A stretch of 64,000 bases of DNA from Deltaproteobacteria bacterium (lineage in GTDB: Bacteria > Myxococcota_A > UBA9042): contig JACKFC010000008.1 in NCBI GenBank assembly GCA_020632665.1, positions 86,187 to 150,186 of the forward strand, given 5' to 3'. Positions within the stretch are counted from its first letter, which is position 1. The number at the start of each line of letters is the position of its first letter. The notes beneath the pieces are model-generated. The model was given only the letters and a program-made list of their open reading frames with translations, was not told the origin of the DNA and did not search any database. The position numbers and the translations under genes were made by a program. Positions 55,346 to 62,650 of this stretch are shown in pieces.

Positions 55346-57088
55346 ATGAGCCTGGCCTTGATCTCGGAAGACATCACGCCGACTGCTCTCACGTCGGGCG
55401 TTGCGGCAGTGCCGGTCGTCCTGGTGGTCGACGACAGTGCGACGATGCGGGCGCTGATCTCGCGCATGGTCCGGGCGCTCGGCTACGAGGTGTGCACGGC
55501 CCAAAACGGCAACGCCGCGCTGGAGGTCATCGACGCGGCGGTCGTCGATGTGGTGCTGAGTGATCTGCACATGGACGGCCTGGACGGCCTCGGCCTTCTG
55601 CGCGTGTTGCGTGATCGCGGCAAGCTGGACGCTTTGCCGGTCTTGATGCTCTCGGGAGATGCGGAGGTTTCTTCGGCGATCGACTGCATCAAGGCGGGGG
55701 CGGTCGACTATTTGAGCAAGCCGGTCAACGAGCATCTCTTGGCAGCCCGGCTGGAGAGCTGTCTCGCGCGCTCTGCTTCGAACGCCCGGATTCGTTCCTA
55801 CGTCGCGATGTTGAGTGCGGAGCGCGCGCGCTCGGTCGCGTTGTTGCGCAGCATTGTGCCTGACGCGATCGCGACGCGGCTCGAGGCGGGCGAAGGGCAG
55901 ATCGCAGATCGCTTCGCAGATGTGAGCGTCGGCTTCATCGATTTGGTCGGTTTCACGCCCTATTCCGCGGCGCACTCGCCCGAGCAGGTCGTCTCTACCT
56001 TGGACGCCTATTTTCGCCGTATCGACGCGATCGCACGCGACTTCGGCATCGAGAAGATCAAGACCGTCGGCGACGGCTACATGGCGGCGGCGGGCTTGCC
56101 GCGACCACAACCCGGCCACGGCGAGGCGCTGCTGGAATTTGCCCTGGCGGTCTGCCGCGACGCCGAGTTGCGCCGTCGCAAGGGCGAGCCGGCGAGCTCG
56201 GTGCGGGTCGGCTTGGCGCGCGGCCCGGTCGTCGCAGGGGTGATCGGAGAGTTGCGGCCGACCTGGGACCTCTGGGGCGATACGGTCAACGTCGCCGCGC
56301 GGCTCGAAGCCAAGGCGCAGCTCAACGAAGTGCTGGTTTCGGAGGCATTCCAGGCCGCGCTTCCGGCGGGCTGGGCGCCGACTTCGGCGACGAAGCTCGA
56401 GCTGAAGGGGCTCGGCGAGATGGCCGCGTATGCCTATCGCCCCGCGATGGCCGAGCGTCGGCGCAAGAGCGCGCTCGCGCAGACGGGCGTGGTCGATCGC
56501 TCGATGGCGATGCGGGAGGCAGATCGCGCGGTCCGTCGATCCGGGATGATCGATCTCGCCACGGGCGCGCTCAACGAGCACGGCGCGCGGGCAGCACTGA
56601 CGCTGCTGCGCGAGCGGGGCCGGGTCGAGTTGGTTTGGGTCGCGATGCAGTTCCAGGGTGGTTCCGAAGGCGCGCTCGATCCGGTGGCGCTCGCGGTCGT
56701 CGCACAGGAGGCCCGAGCGTTGTTCCGCGCGGACGATTTGGTCGCTCGCGTGGGCCGCACCATCTGGGCGATCGCGGTACCGAGCGACGGTCTCGGAGCC
56801 GAACAGGCGGTACAGCGGCTGAGTCGGCGCCTCTGCGCGCGGCAGGAGCACGGCCGCTGCACGCTGGAGCGTTTGGCGATCGTCGCCGGGATGGTGCGGG
56901 CCGATGCACCGCAGGTGGCGGGGCTGCTGCGCGACATGCTGCCGACGCATGAGGAGACCCGCGCGGTCGGTGGTGTCGAGCCGCTGGTCAGTGCGGTCTT
57001 GGATGCGGCCATGTGGCCGCGCTGCAAGGAGCGAAAGGACGCTCCGCACGAGGAGGACCATGATGCGGGAAACGAATCAGCCGCTTGA
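55346..57088 (+). CDS. Response regulator fused to class III adenylate cyclase and a degenerate GGDEF domain
   Basis: A 580-residue cytosolic protein. ATG 55346 is six bases after ACGGAG. REC domain (about 24-140): VLVVDDS, phospho-acceptor Asp73 in VLSDLHMDG, Lys125 in YLSKP. Class III cyclase domain (about 190-365): metal ligands Asp199 (FIDLVGFT) and Asp243 (KTVGDGYM), adenine-type specificity residues Lys239 and Asp312 (LWGDTVN), transition-state Asn315 and Arg319, so ATP-to-cAMP activity is expected. C-terminal domain (about 400-530): DLATGALNEHG, VVAQEARALFRADDLVARVGRTIWAI follows GGDEF spacing, but the active GGDEF motif reads VGRTI, so it cannot make c-di-GMP. It starts a tightly overlapping seven-gene cluster with rsbRST; probably the output of that stressosome. 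Confidence 0.92.
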   Translation: MSLALISEDITPTALTSGVAAVPVVLVVDDSATMRALISRMVRALGYEVCTAQNGNAALEVIDAAVVDVVLSDLHMDGLDGLGLLRVLRDRGKLDALPVLMLSGDAEVSSAIDCIKAGAVDYLSKPVNEHLLAARLESCLARSASNARIRSYVAMLSAERARSVALLRSIVPDAIATRLEAGEGQIADRFADVSVGFIDLVGFTPYSAAHSPEQVVSTLDAYFRRIDAIARDFGIEKIKTVGDGYMAAAGLPRPQPGHGEALLEFALAVCRDAELRRRKGEPASSVRVGLARGPVVAGVIGELRPTWDLWGDTVNVAARLEAKAQLNEVLVSEAFQAALPAGWAPTSATKLELKGLGEMAAYAYRPAMAERRRKSALAQTGVVDRSMAMREADRAVRRSGMIDLATGALNEHGARAALTLLRERGRVELVWVAMQFQGGSEGALDPVALAVVAQEARALFRADDLVARVGRTIWAIAVPSDGLGAEQAVQRLSRRLCARQEHGRCTLERLAIVAGMVRADAPQVAGLLRDMLPTHEETRAVGGVEPLVSAVLDAAMWPRCKERKDAPHEEDHDAGNESAA

Positions 57089-57887
57089 GCAGAGCATCCG
57101 CTGGGGAAGCGGCGCCGACACGATCGATCGCCTGATCGACGCGGCGCCCTTTGCGGTGGTGGTCATCGAGAAGGACGGCACGATCGTCCGCTTCGGCGGA
57201 GAAGCGGAGCAACTCTTCGGCTGGACCGAGGCCGAGATGCTGGGGCGCTCGGTCGACGAGCTGCTGCCCGAGCGCATCCGTTCGGGCCACGCGGCGATGC
57301 GCAACGGCTTCTTCGGCGCGCCGTCGGCACGGCGGATGGGGGCGCGGCGTGCGCTTCACGCCGTGCATCGCGACGGCCGAGAATTCCGCGTCGAGGTCGC
57401 TCTGGGGCCGCTCGTGCTCGACGGAGTGCCGCACGCGGTGGCCTATATCAGCGACGTCAGCGAGCGGGTCGCGGTCGAGGAGCGCAACGCCCGGCTCTAT
57501 GACGAGATCATGGAGCTGCACTCGCCGATCTTGGAGGTCTGGCGCGGCGTGCTGACCCTGCCGCTGATGGGTACGGTCGACACGCACCGCGCTCAGGTGG
57601 CGATGGAGAAGTCGCTCCAGGCCTTGCAGGAGCATCAGGCCGACGTGCTGATCATCGATATCACCGGCGTCTCGGTCGTCGACACCGGTGTCGCCAACCA
57701 CCTGATTCGGCTCGCCGACGCCGTTCGTCTGATGGGTGGGCGGGCGATCCTCTCCGGAATCAGCCCCGCGATCGCACAGACGATCGTCCGCCTCGGCGTC
57801 AAGCTCGACTTCGAGACGGCACCGAACCTCGGCGCCGCCCTTCGCCGCGCGGTGCGCTTGGTCGACGGGGCTGGTGCTGTCGCATGA
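57063..57887 (+). CDS. rsbR: RsbR-type stressosome protein with PAS sensor and STAS domain
   Basis: A 274-residue stressosome shell protein. AGGAGG precedes two consecutive ATG codons; 57063 has the better spacing (57060 also possible), and the start lies inside the upstream gene. N-terminal PAS (about 20-135: FAVVVIEKDGTIVRFGGEAEQLFGWTEAEMLGRSV) replaces the globin-like module of Bacillus RsbRA. The C-terminal STAS domain (about 150-265) has VLIIDITGVSVVDTGVANHLIRLADAVRL and ILSGISPAIAQTIVRLGV; Thr208 and Thr240 fit the two RsbT phosphorylation sites of RsbRA. It should form a mixed core with RsbS and be phosphorylated by RsbT. The ligand of the PAS domain is not predictable. Confidence 0.92.
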   Translation: MRETNQPLEQSIRWGSGADTIDRLIDAAPFAVVVIEKDGTIVRFGGEAEQLFGWTEAEMLGRSVDELLPERIRSGHAAMRNGFFGAPSARRMGARRALHAVHRDGREFRVEVALGPLVLDGVPHAVAYISDVSERVAVEERNARLYDEIMELHSPILEVWRGVLTLPLMGTVDTHRAQVAMEKSLQALQEHQADVLIIDITGVSVVDTGVANHLIRLADAVRLMGGRAILSGISPAIAQTIVRLGVKLDFETAPNLGAALRRAVRLVDGAGAVA

Positions 57888-58276
57888 GCACCACGATCCC
57901 CATCCTCCGTCTCGGACCGGTGCTGCTGATTTCGGTTCAGGTCGAGCTGCAGGACGCCACCGCAGAGGCGCTGCAGCAGGATATCCTCGAGCAGCTCGAG
58001 CAGACCGACGCCGACGCCGTCGTCATCGATATCAGCGGCCTGGACGTCGTCGATTCCTTCATCGCGCGCGTGCTCACCGACACCGCTTCGATGGCCCGGC
58101 TCTTGGCCGCGCGTTGCGTCATCGTCGGGATGAAGCCCGAGGTCGCGATGGTGCTGCTCGAGATGGGGTTGGTCTTGCCGGAGCTCGAGACCGCGCTCGA
58201 CGTCCGCGCCGGCCTGCTTCGCCTCGGCTACGCGCTGCGGCGGGTCGCCGGCGAAGTCGAAGGAGGTCGGGCATGA
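57884..58276 (+). CDS. rsbS: RsbS-type stressosome scaffold (STAS domain)
   Basis: A 130-residue single-domain STAS protein; its ATG overlaps the rsbR stop and its stop overlaps the rsbT start (ATGA at both ends). The pattern IPILRLGPVLLISVQVELQDATAEALQQDIL and AVVIDISGLDVVDSFIARVL is that of RsbS; Ser58 fits the Ser phosphorylated by RsbT (Ser59 in Bacillus). It ends with GYALRRVAGE. RsbS makes the stressosome core and holds RsbT until phosphorylated. Overlapping R-S-T order is the standard stressosome arrangement. Confidence 0.93.
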   Translation: MSTTIPILRLGPVLLISVQVELQDATAEALQQDILEQLEQTDADAVVIDISGLDVVDSFIARVLTDTASMARLLAARCVIVGMKPEVAMVLLEMGLVLPELETALDVRAGLLRLGYALRRVAGEVEGGRA

Positions 58277-58671
58277 CCCAGCATCGGGTCGCGATCGGCA
58301 ACGAGCAGGACGTCGTCGCCGCGCGGCAGCTCGTCCGCTCGGTGGCCGCCGACGAGCAATTCAGCCTCCTGGCCCGCACCCGCCTGGCCACGGCCGTGAG
58401 CGAGTTGGCGCGCAACATCGTCCGCTATGCCGGCGGGAGCGGGCAGATGGAGGTCGAATGTGTCCGCGAGGGAGGACGGAGCGGGATTCGCTGCGTCTTC
58501 ACCGACCGCGGTCCAGGCATCGCAGACGTCGACTTGGCGATGCAGGAGGGCTTCTCGACCGGGCGATCGCTGGGACAGGGCCTGCCCGGGGCCCGGCGAT
58601 TGGTCGACCAACTCTCGATCGAGAGCGAGGTCGGCGTCGGCACCCAGATCACCATCGTCGCGTGGCGCTGA
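58273..58671 (+). CDS. rsbT: RsbT-type switch kinase (GHKL anti-sigma-factor-like)
   Basis: A 132-residue serine/threonine kinase of the GHKL fold. ATG 58273 follows AGGAGG at 58260-58265 and overlaps the rsbS stop. Seen: N-box LATAVSELARNIVRYAGG, G1 box FTDRGPGIADVDLAM, and the G2 region GFSTGRSLGQGLPGARRLVD. In Bacillus RsbT phosphorylates RsbS and RsbR, is released, and activates the RsbU phosphatase. No RsbU is encoded nearby, so here the released RsbT probably acts on another partner, with the REC-cyclase protein the nearest candidate. Confidence 0.93.
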   Translation: MTQHRVAIGNEQDVVAARQLVRSVAADEQFSLLARTRLATAVSELARNIVRYAGGSGQMEVECVREGGRSGIRCVFTDRGPGIADVDLAMQEGFSTGRSLGQGLPGARRLVDQLSIESEVGVGTQITIVAWR

Positions 58672-58676
58672 ACCCG

Positions 58677-59633
58677 ATGGCGGCCAGGTCCAACGTGCCG
58701 AATTCGACCGGCGCCAGACCCGGCGCGCCTGACACGATCGCTGGCTTGCGCACAGGTCGACTGCGCGTCCAGCTCGCGTCGCTCTTCGAAGCCGGTCTGC
58801 CCCACGCCGAGCTCTTCATCCTCCTCGACCATTGGTCGGCGGCCGCATCGGAGCATCCGCTGCTGGTCGACCTGACGCTCGAGCCGCCGGCCCTGGTTCT
58901 GGCGCAGCGCGACGTCCACTTGCCGACCGCGTCGGCAGCGACGGTACTGCGGCTGACGAGTTGGCCGGCGCGGCGGGTTGGTGGGCGCATGCACGGCTGG
59001 GACCTGCCGCCGGTCAGCTGTCTCTCCTGGAGCGCGGTCGACGCCGCGAGGAGCGCTGCAGTGACCCGCGCGACGCGAGAGAGCGGCAACGGCGACGCCT
59101 ACTCGATCGTGCGCACCGAGACCATGGAGCAGGTCGCCGTGATCGACGGCCTTGGCCACGGTGCGGCTGCGGCCGAAGCGTCGGCGCGGATCGTCGAAGC
59201 GTTGGAGTCGAGCTGCGAGCAGCCGCTGGAGTTGAGCGTTCGGGCGGCCGACGCTGCGGCCCGGGCGACCCGCGGCGCGGCCCTGCTGGTCGTCCGCCAT
59301 CATTTGGCCGAGGGCGTCCTCGAATCGATCGGCGTCGGCAATATCAGCGGAGGGCTCTTCGGCCCACGACCGATGGCGCTCTCCTCTCGACCCGGAGTGG
59401 TCGGCCATCGTCTGCCGGATCTGCACGTGCAGCGCCTGGACGCGACCCCGGGGAGCTGGCTGATCATGGCCAGCGACGGCTGCGACTCGCGGTTGACGGC
59501 CAGCCAACAGAGTGAAGACGTCGACCTTCCCGCACGCGATCTCGCCTATCTCCTGCACGCTCGCCATGCCCGCAGCAACGACGACGCGACCGTGCTGGTC
59601 CACCGCCTGCCCGCCGAGGCCGACCATGGCTGA
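58677..59633 (+). CDS. rsbX: RsbX-like PP2C-family phosphatase with an extra N-terminal domain
   Basis: A 318-residue protein from ATG 58677, six bases after rsbT. The C-terminal 200 residues have the small PP2C/SpoIIE pattern: RESGNGDAYSIV (first Asp), VAVIDGLGHGAAAAEAS with the DGLGHG metal motif, LESIGVGNISGGLF, WLIMASDGCDSRL and HARSNDDATVLVHRLP (last Asp pair). This fits RsbX, which resets RsbR and RsbS by dephosphorylation. The first 110 residues are extra and not recognised (LRTGRLRVQLASLFEAGLPHA). The gene overlaps the hybrid kinase start by eight bases, linking the phosphatase to the phosphorelay. Confidence 0.85.
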   Translation: MAARSNVPNSTGARPGAPDTIAGLRTGRLRVQLASLFEAGLPHAELFILLDHWSAAASEHPLLVDLTLEPPALVLAQRDVHLPTASAATVLRLTSWPARRVGGRMHGWDLPPVSCLSWSAVDAARSAAVTRATRESGNGDAYSIVRTETMEQVAVIDGLGHGAAAAEASARIVEALESSCEQPLELSVRAADAAARATRGAALLVVRHHLAEGVLESIGVGNISGGLFGPRPMALSSRPGVVGHRLPDLHVQRLDATPGSWLIMASDGCDSRLTASQQSEDVDLPARDLAYLLHARHARSNDDATVLVHRLPAEADHG

Positions 59634-61797
59634 ACGAACGGTTCACGAGTCGACGGTCGAGAGCCTGCGTGCCGAGCTCGAGGAGCTCTACCAAGCGATC
59701 CCGGCGCTGGTCTCGGAAGAAGCGAGCCGCGCCGAGGCCGAGATCGCGCGGACCCGCGCGACGACGGAACGGCTGACCGCCGAGCTCGAAGAGACCTACC
59801 GCGGCATCACCGAGATGACGATCGAGCTCGAACACGCCCGCGCCCAAGCCGAGGCCGCGAGTCGGGCCAAAAGCATCTTCCTCGCCAATATGAGCCATGA
59901 GATCCGCACCCCAATGAACGGCGTCCTCGGCATGGCCGAGCTGCTCAGCGGCACGACGCTCGACGCGGAGCAACGCGAGTTCGTCACGATCCTCAGCAAC
60001 TCGGCGCGGTCACTGCTGCGGATCATCAACGATGTCCTCGACCTCTCGAAGATCGAGTCGGGCCGGCTCGAGCTCGAACACCTGCCCTTCAGCCTGCGCG
60101 ACGCGATCGCCGAGTCCCTCCAGCTCTTCGCTCCGCGCTTCTCGGCGCAAGGCGTCGAGCTCTTGCTCTCGGTCGACCCGCAGGTGCCGGAATGCTACGT
60201 CGGCGACGTCGGCAGGCTGCGCCAGATCATCGTCAATCTCGTTGGAAACGCCCAGAAATTCACGACGGAAGGCGAAGTCGAGGTGCACGTTCGATTGGCG
60301 GCGTCGCAGCCCGATGGGATGGCGGCGCGGCTGGTCCTTTCGGTGCGTGACACCGGGATCGGGATGAGCCCCGATGCGCTCGAGCGCGTCTTCGACGCCT
60401 TCTCGCAGGCGACCCGTTCGACGGCGCGGACCTATGGCGGCACGGGCCTGGGCCTCACCATCTGCCGCAATCTGGCTCGCCTGATGGGGGGCGACGTGGT
60501 GGTCCGCAGCGATCTCGGCAGCGGTAGCACCTTCGAAGTCGAGGTCCTGCTCGACCTCGACAGCGGCGATGGAATGCCCTCCAGTGACAACCTCGAAGGC
60601 GTGCACGTGCTGGTCATCGACGACGTCGCGACCAACCGCGTGTTGCTGCGGGACCTGCTGGTCCGCGAGAAGGCGCGGGTCAGTCTCGCCGTCGACGCTA
60701 GCCACGCCTTCGAGATGCTGCAACGGGCCCGCGAGCGCGGCGATTTGCCTGGGTTGATTATCTCCGACGTGCAGATGCCCGGGATCGACGGCTGGCATTT
60801 CGTCAACCTGCTGCGGCATACCCCGGGGTTGCGGGAGATGCCGGTCCTGCTGGCGTCTTCGGTCGGGCCTTCGTCCGAGCATTTCGACGCGCAATCGCTC
60901 GGCGTCCGGCGGGTGCTGTCCAAGCCGGTGCATCGCACCACGCTGTTGCGCTGCGTGCACGAGGCCTGTGGTCACGAGCTGCTGGTCGACCGTGCGCAGG
61001 CTGAGATCGTGCCGCGCCGCGTCCTGTTGGTCGACGACAGCGAGGTCAATCGCAAGGTCGGCGTGCGGCTCCTCGAGCGTCGCGGGCACCGGGTGACGGT
61101 CGCGCGAGACGGCGAGGAGGCGTTGGCGACTCTGGCGGGGGAGTCGTTCGATCTCGTCCTGATGGACCTGCAGATGCCCGGGCTCGACGGCTTCGAGACG
61201 ACCCACGAGATCCGCGCCCGCGAAGCCGCCCTCGGCGTCGATCCGACGCCGGTGGTCGCGATGACCGCCGACGCACTGGTCGGTACCCGCGACCGCTGCC
61301 TCGCCCAAGGCATGGACGGCTACCTCACCAAGCCGGTCGAGGCGGCCGCGCTCTTTGCCGTTGTCGAGAGCGTCGAGGCCTCCCGCAGTCCCGCCGGCGG
61401 TGCGACGACGGCAGAGGACAACGACGTCGCCGGAGCAGAGACGGCCGACACCGAGGGCGAGGCCGAAGAGGGGGATGTCGACTTCGACGAGGCAGACCAT
61501 CGCTTCGGCGAGCGCACGTTTTGGCGCGAGCTCGCCGAGATCTTCGTGTTGGAGGCAACGGGGCTACTGGAGGCCGCGGCCGGAGATCCCGCCACGGCGC
61601 TTCGCGCGATGCACACCATCAAATCGGGCGCCGCATCCGTGGCGGCCCCCAAGCTCGCTCGTTTGGCGATGCAACTCGAGCAGCGGCTCCGCGTCGCTCC
61701 CACGGAAGAATTCGATCTGCAGGAGGTGAGAGTGGCATTGCGCGATTTTGCCGCAGTTGTGTCGCGATCGCCTGACATCGTCCGCAGAAATGACTAG
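59626..61797 (+). CDS. Hybrid histidine kinase with two receiver domains and HPt
   Basis: A 723-residue cytosolic kinase; ATG 59626 overlaps the phosphatase gene. No membrane segment or sensor domain: a coiled coil (about 10-85, LRAELEELYQAI and LTAELEETYRGI) leads into HisKA (FLANMSHEIRTPMNGVLGM, His91) and HATPase (NLVGNAQKF, VRDTGIGM, YGGTGLGLTI). REC1 has Asp381 (ISDVQMPGIDG) and the YLSKP-like VLSKP; REC2 has Asp514 (LMDLQMPGLDG) and YLTKP; HPt has His663 in MHTIKSGAAS. All acceptor residues are present, so a full His-Asp-His relay is possible. Input probably comes by protein contact through the coiled coil, perhaps from the stressosome next to it. Confidence 0.95.
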   Translation: MAERTVHESTVESLRAELEELYQAIPALVSEEASRAEAEIARTRATTERLTAELEETYRGITEMTIELEHARAQAEAASRAKSIFLANMSHEIRTPMNGVLGMAELLSGTTLDAEQREFVTILSNSARSLLRIINDVLDLSKIESGRLELEHLPFSLRDAIAESLQLFAPRFSAQGVELLLSVDPQVPECYVGDVGRLRQIIVNLVGNAQKFTTEGEVEVHVRLAASQPDGMAARLVLSVRDTGIGMSPDALERVFDAFSQATRSTARTYGGTGLGLTICRNLARLMGGDVVVRSDLGSGSTFEVEVLLDLDSGDGMPSSDNLEGVHVLVIDDVATNRVLLRDLLVREKARVSLAVDASHAFEMLQRARERGDLPGLIISDVQMPGIDGWHFVNLLRHTPGLREMPVLLASSVGPSSEHFDAQSLGVRRVLSKPVHRTTLLRCVHEACGHELLVDRAQAEIVPRRVLLVDDSEVNRKVGVRLLERRGHRVTVARDGEEALATLAGESFDLVLMDLQMPGLDGFETTHEIRAREAALGVDPTPVVAMTADALVGTRDRCLAQGMDGYLTKPVEAAALFAVVESVEASRSPAGGATTAEDNDVAGAETADTEGEAEEGDVDFDEADHRFGERTFWRELAEIFVLEATGLLEAAAGDPATALRAMHTIKSGAASVAAPKLARLAMQLEQRLRVAPTEEFDLQEVRVALRDFAAVVSRSPDIVRRND

Positions 61798-61857
61798 CTT
61801 GGGTTCGCCGAACTACGATCCGGCATTTGTTCGAAGCGACGTGAGTGAAGCCCAGCC

Positions 61858-62487
61858 ATGGACGTGCGACCTCAACTGCTGACTTGTACCGAAGCTGCGA
61901 CGCTCCTCGGCGTCAGCGGTCGCACGGTCCGTCGTTGGTGCAACGACGGAACGCTCCCCGCCATCGTCACCGAGGGCGGCCACCACCGGCTCGACGAAGC
62001 GGCCGTGTGGTCGCTGCGCGCCAGCCGCGGCCGCCGAGCGGTGCTGCGGCGGCAGTCGTCCCGGCCCAAGACGGCAGCACCGACGCTGCGCTGCCTCATC
62101 GTCGAGGACGATCCGATGCAGGCCGCGGCGCTCGCGCGCTTGGTGCAGCGGGTCGGCGGCGCCGATATCGAGATGACGATCGAATACGACGGCTTCGGTG
62201 CCGGCCTCGCCCTCGGTCGCGCGCTGCCCGACCTCTTGTTGCTCGACCTGGAGCTGCCCGGGCTCGATGGTCTCCGGGTGCTCGAGCGCGCCGGCTTCGG
62301 CGCCGGCCTCAGGCCGATGCGGGTCGTGGTCCACACCGGCAAGGTCAGCGAGCGCGACCGCGAGGCGCTCCTCGCGATGGGCGTGGACGCGATCTGGGAC
62401 AAGCCGCTCCGCCCCGATCAGGCACGGAGCGCGCTGCGCGCCCTCTTCGATGCGATGACGGCCCAGAACTCCGCTTCGGTGGACTAG
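61858..62487 (+). CDS. HTH (MerR/excisionase-like) DNA-binding domain fused before a receiver domain
   Basis: A 209-residue protein from ATG 61858. Residues 6-52 form a winged helix-turn-helix of the excisionase/MerR type (LTCTEAATLLGVSGRTVRRWCNDGTLPAIVTEGGHHRLDEAAV). After a basic linker (to 75) follows a receiver domain: LIVEDDPMQ, phospho-acceptor Asp130 in LLLLDLELPGLDG, VVHTGKVS, and Lys in IWDKP. The order DNA-binding first, receiver last is the reverse of ordinary response regulators. As the last gene of the island it is the likely transcriptional end point of the hybrid kinase relay. A hairpin array follows its stop. Confidence 0.9.
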   Translation: MDVRPQLLTCTEAATLLGVSGRTVRRWCNDGTLPAIVTEGGHHRLDEAAVWSLRASRGRRAVLRRQSSRPKTAAPTLRCLIVEDDPMQAAALARLVQRVGGADIEMTIEYDGFGAGLALGRALPDLLLLDLELPGLDGLRVLERAGFGAGLRPMRVVVHTGKVSERDREALLAMGVDAIWDKPLRPDQARSALRALFDAMTAQNSASVD

Positions 62488-62494
62488 AGACGCG

Positions 62495-62525
62495 ATCAAG
62501 AAGTCGCCGCGGGCGACTTCTTGAT
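62495..62525 (+). terminator. Hairpin after the signalling island (possible terminator without U tract)
   Basis: Perfect 14-base arms ATCAAGAAGTCGCC (62495-62508) and inverse (62512-62525) with loop GCG, eight bases after the HTH-REC stop. It is followed by GCGGCT, not by T residues, so it may stabilise the 3' end of the message or stop polymerase with help from Rho. Confidence 0.6.
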
Positions 62526-62543
62526 GCGGCTCGTGGAGGGGGA

Positions 62544-62574
62544 AGGTTCGCGAGAACCACGCTTCTCGCGACCT
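62544..62574. repeat. Second hairpin of the convergent spacer
   Basis: Arms AGGT-T-CGCGAGAA (62544-62556) and TTCTCGCG-ACCT (62563-62574), one bulged T, loop CCACGC. It lies between two stronger hairpins in the spacer of convergent genes. Confidence 0.55.
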
Positions 62575-62602
62575 GGGCGCCTAGCCCCCCAGAGAGCAGA
62601 AG

Positions 62603-62650
62603 AGAGACTCGGCCAGAAAATGCGACACTGCATTTTCTGGTCGAGTCTCT
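62603..62650. terminator. Long hairpin overlapping the fba stop, bidirectional terminator candidate
   Basis: A 21-pair stem with one G-T pair: arms AGAGACTCGGCCAGAAAATGC (62603-62623) and its inverse (62630-62650), loop GACACT. Its right edge reaches the TAG of the aldolase gene (62649-62651), so for that message it starts at the stop codon. The inner A/T-rich part (AAAATGC/GCATTTT) is unusual for this genome. Confidence 0.65.
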
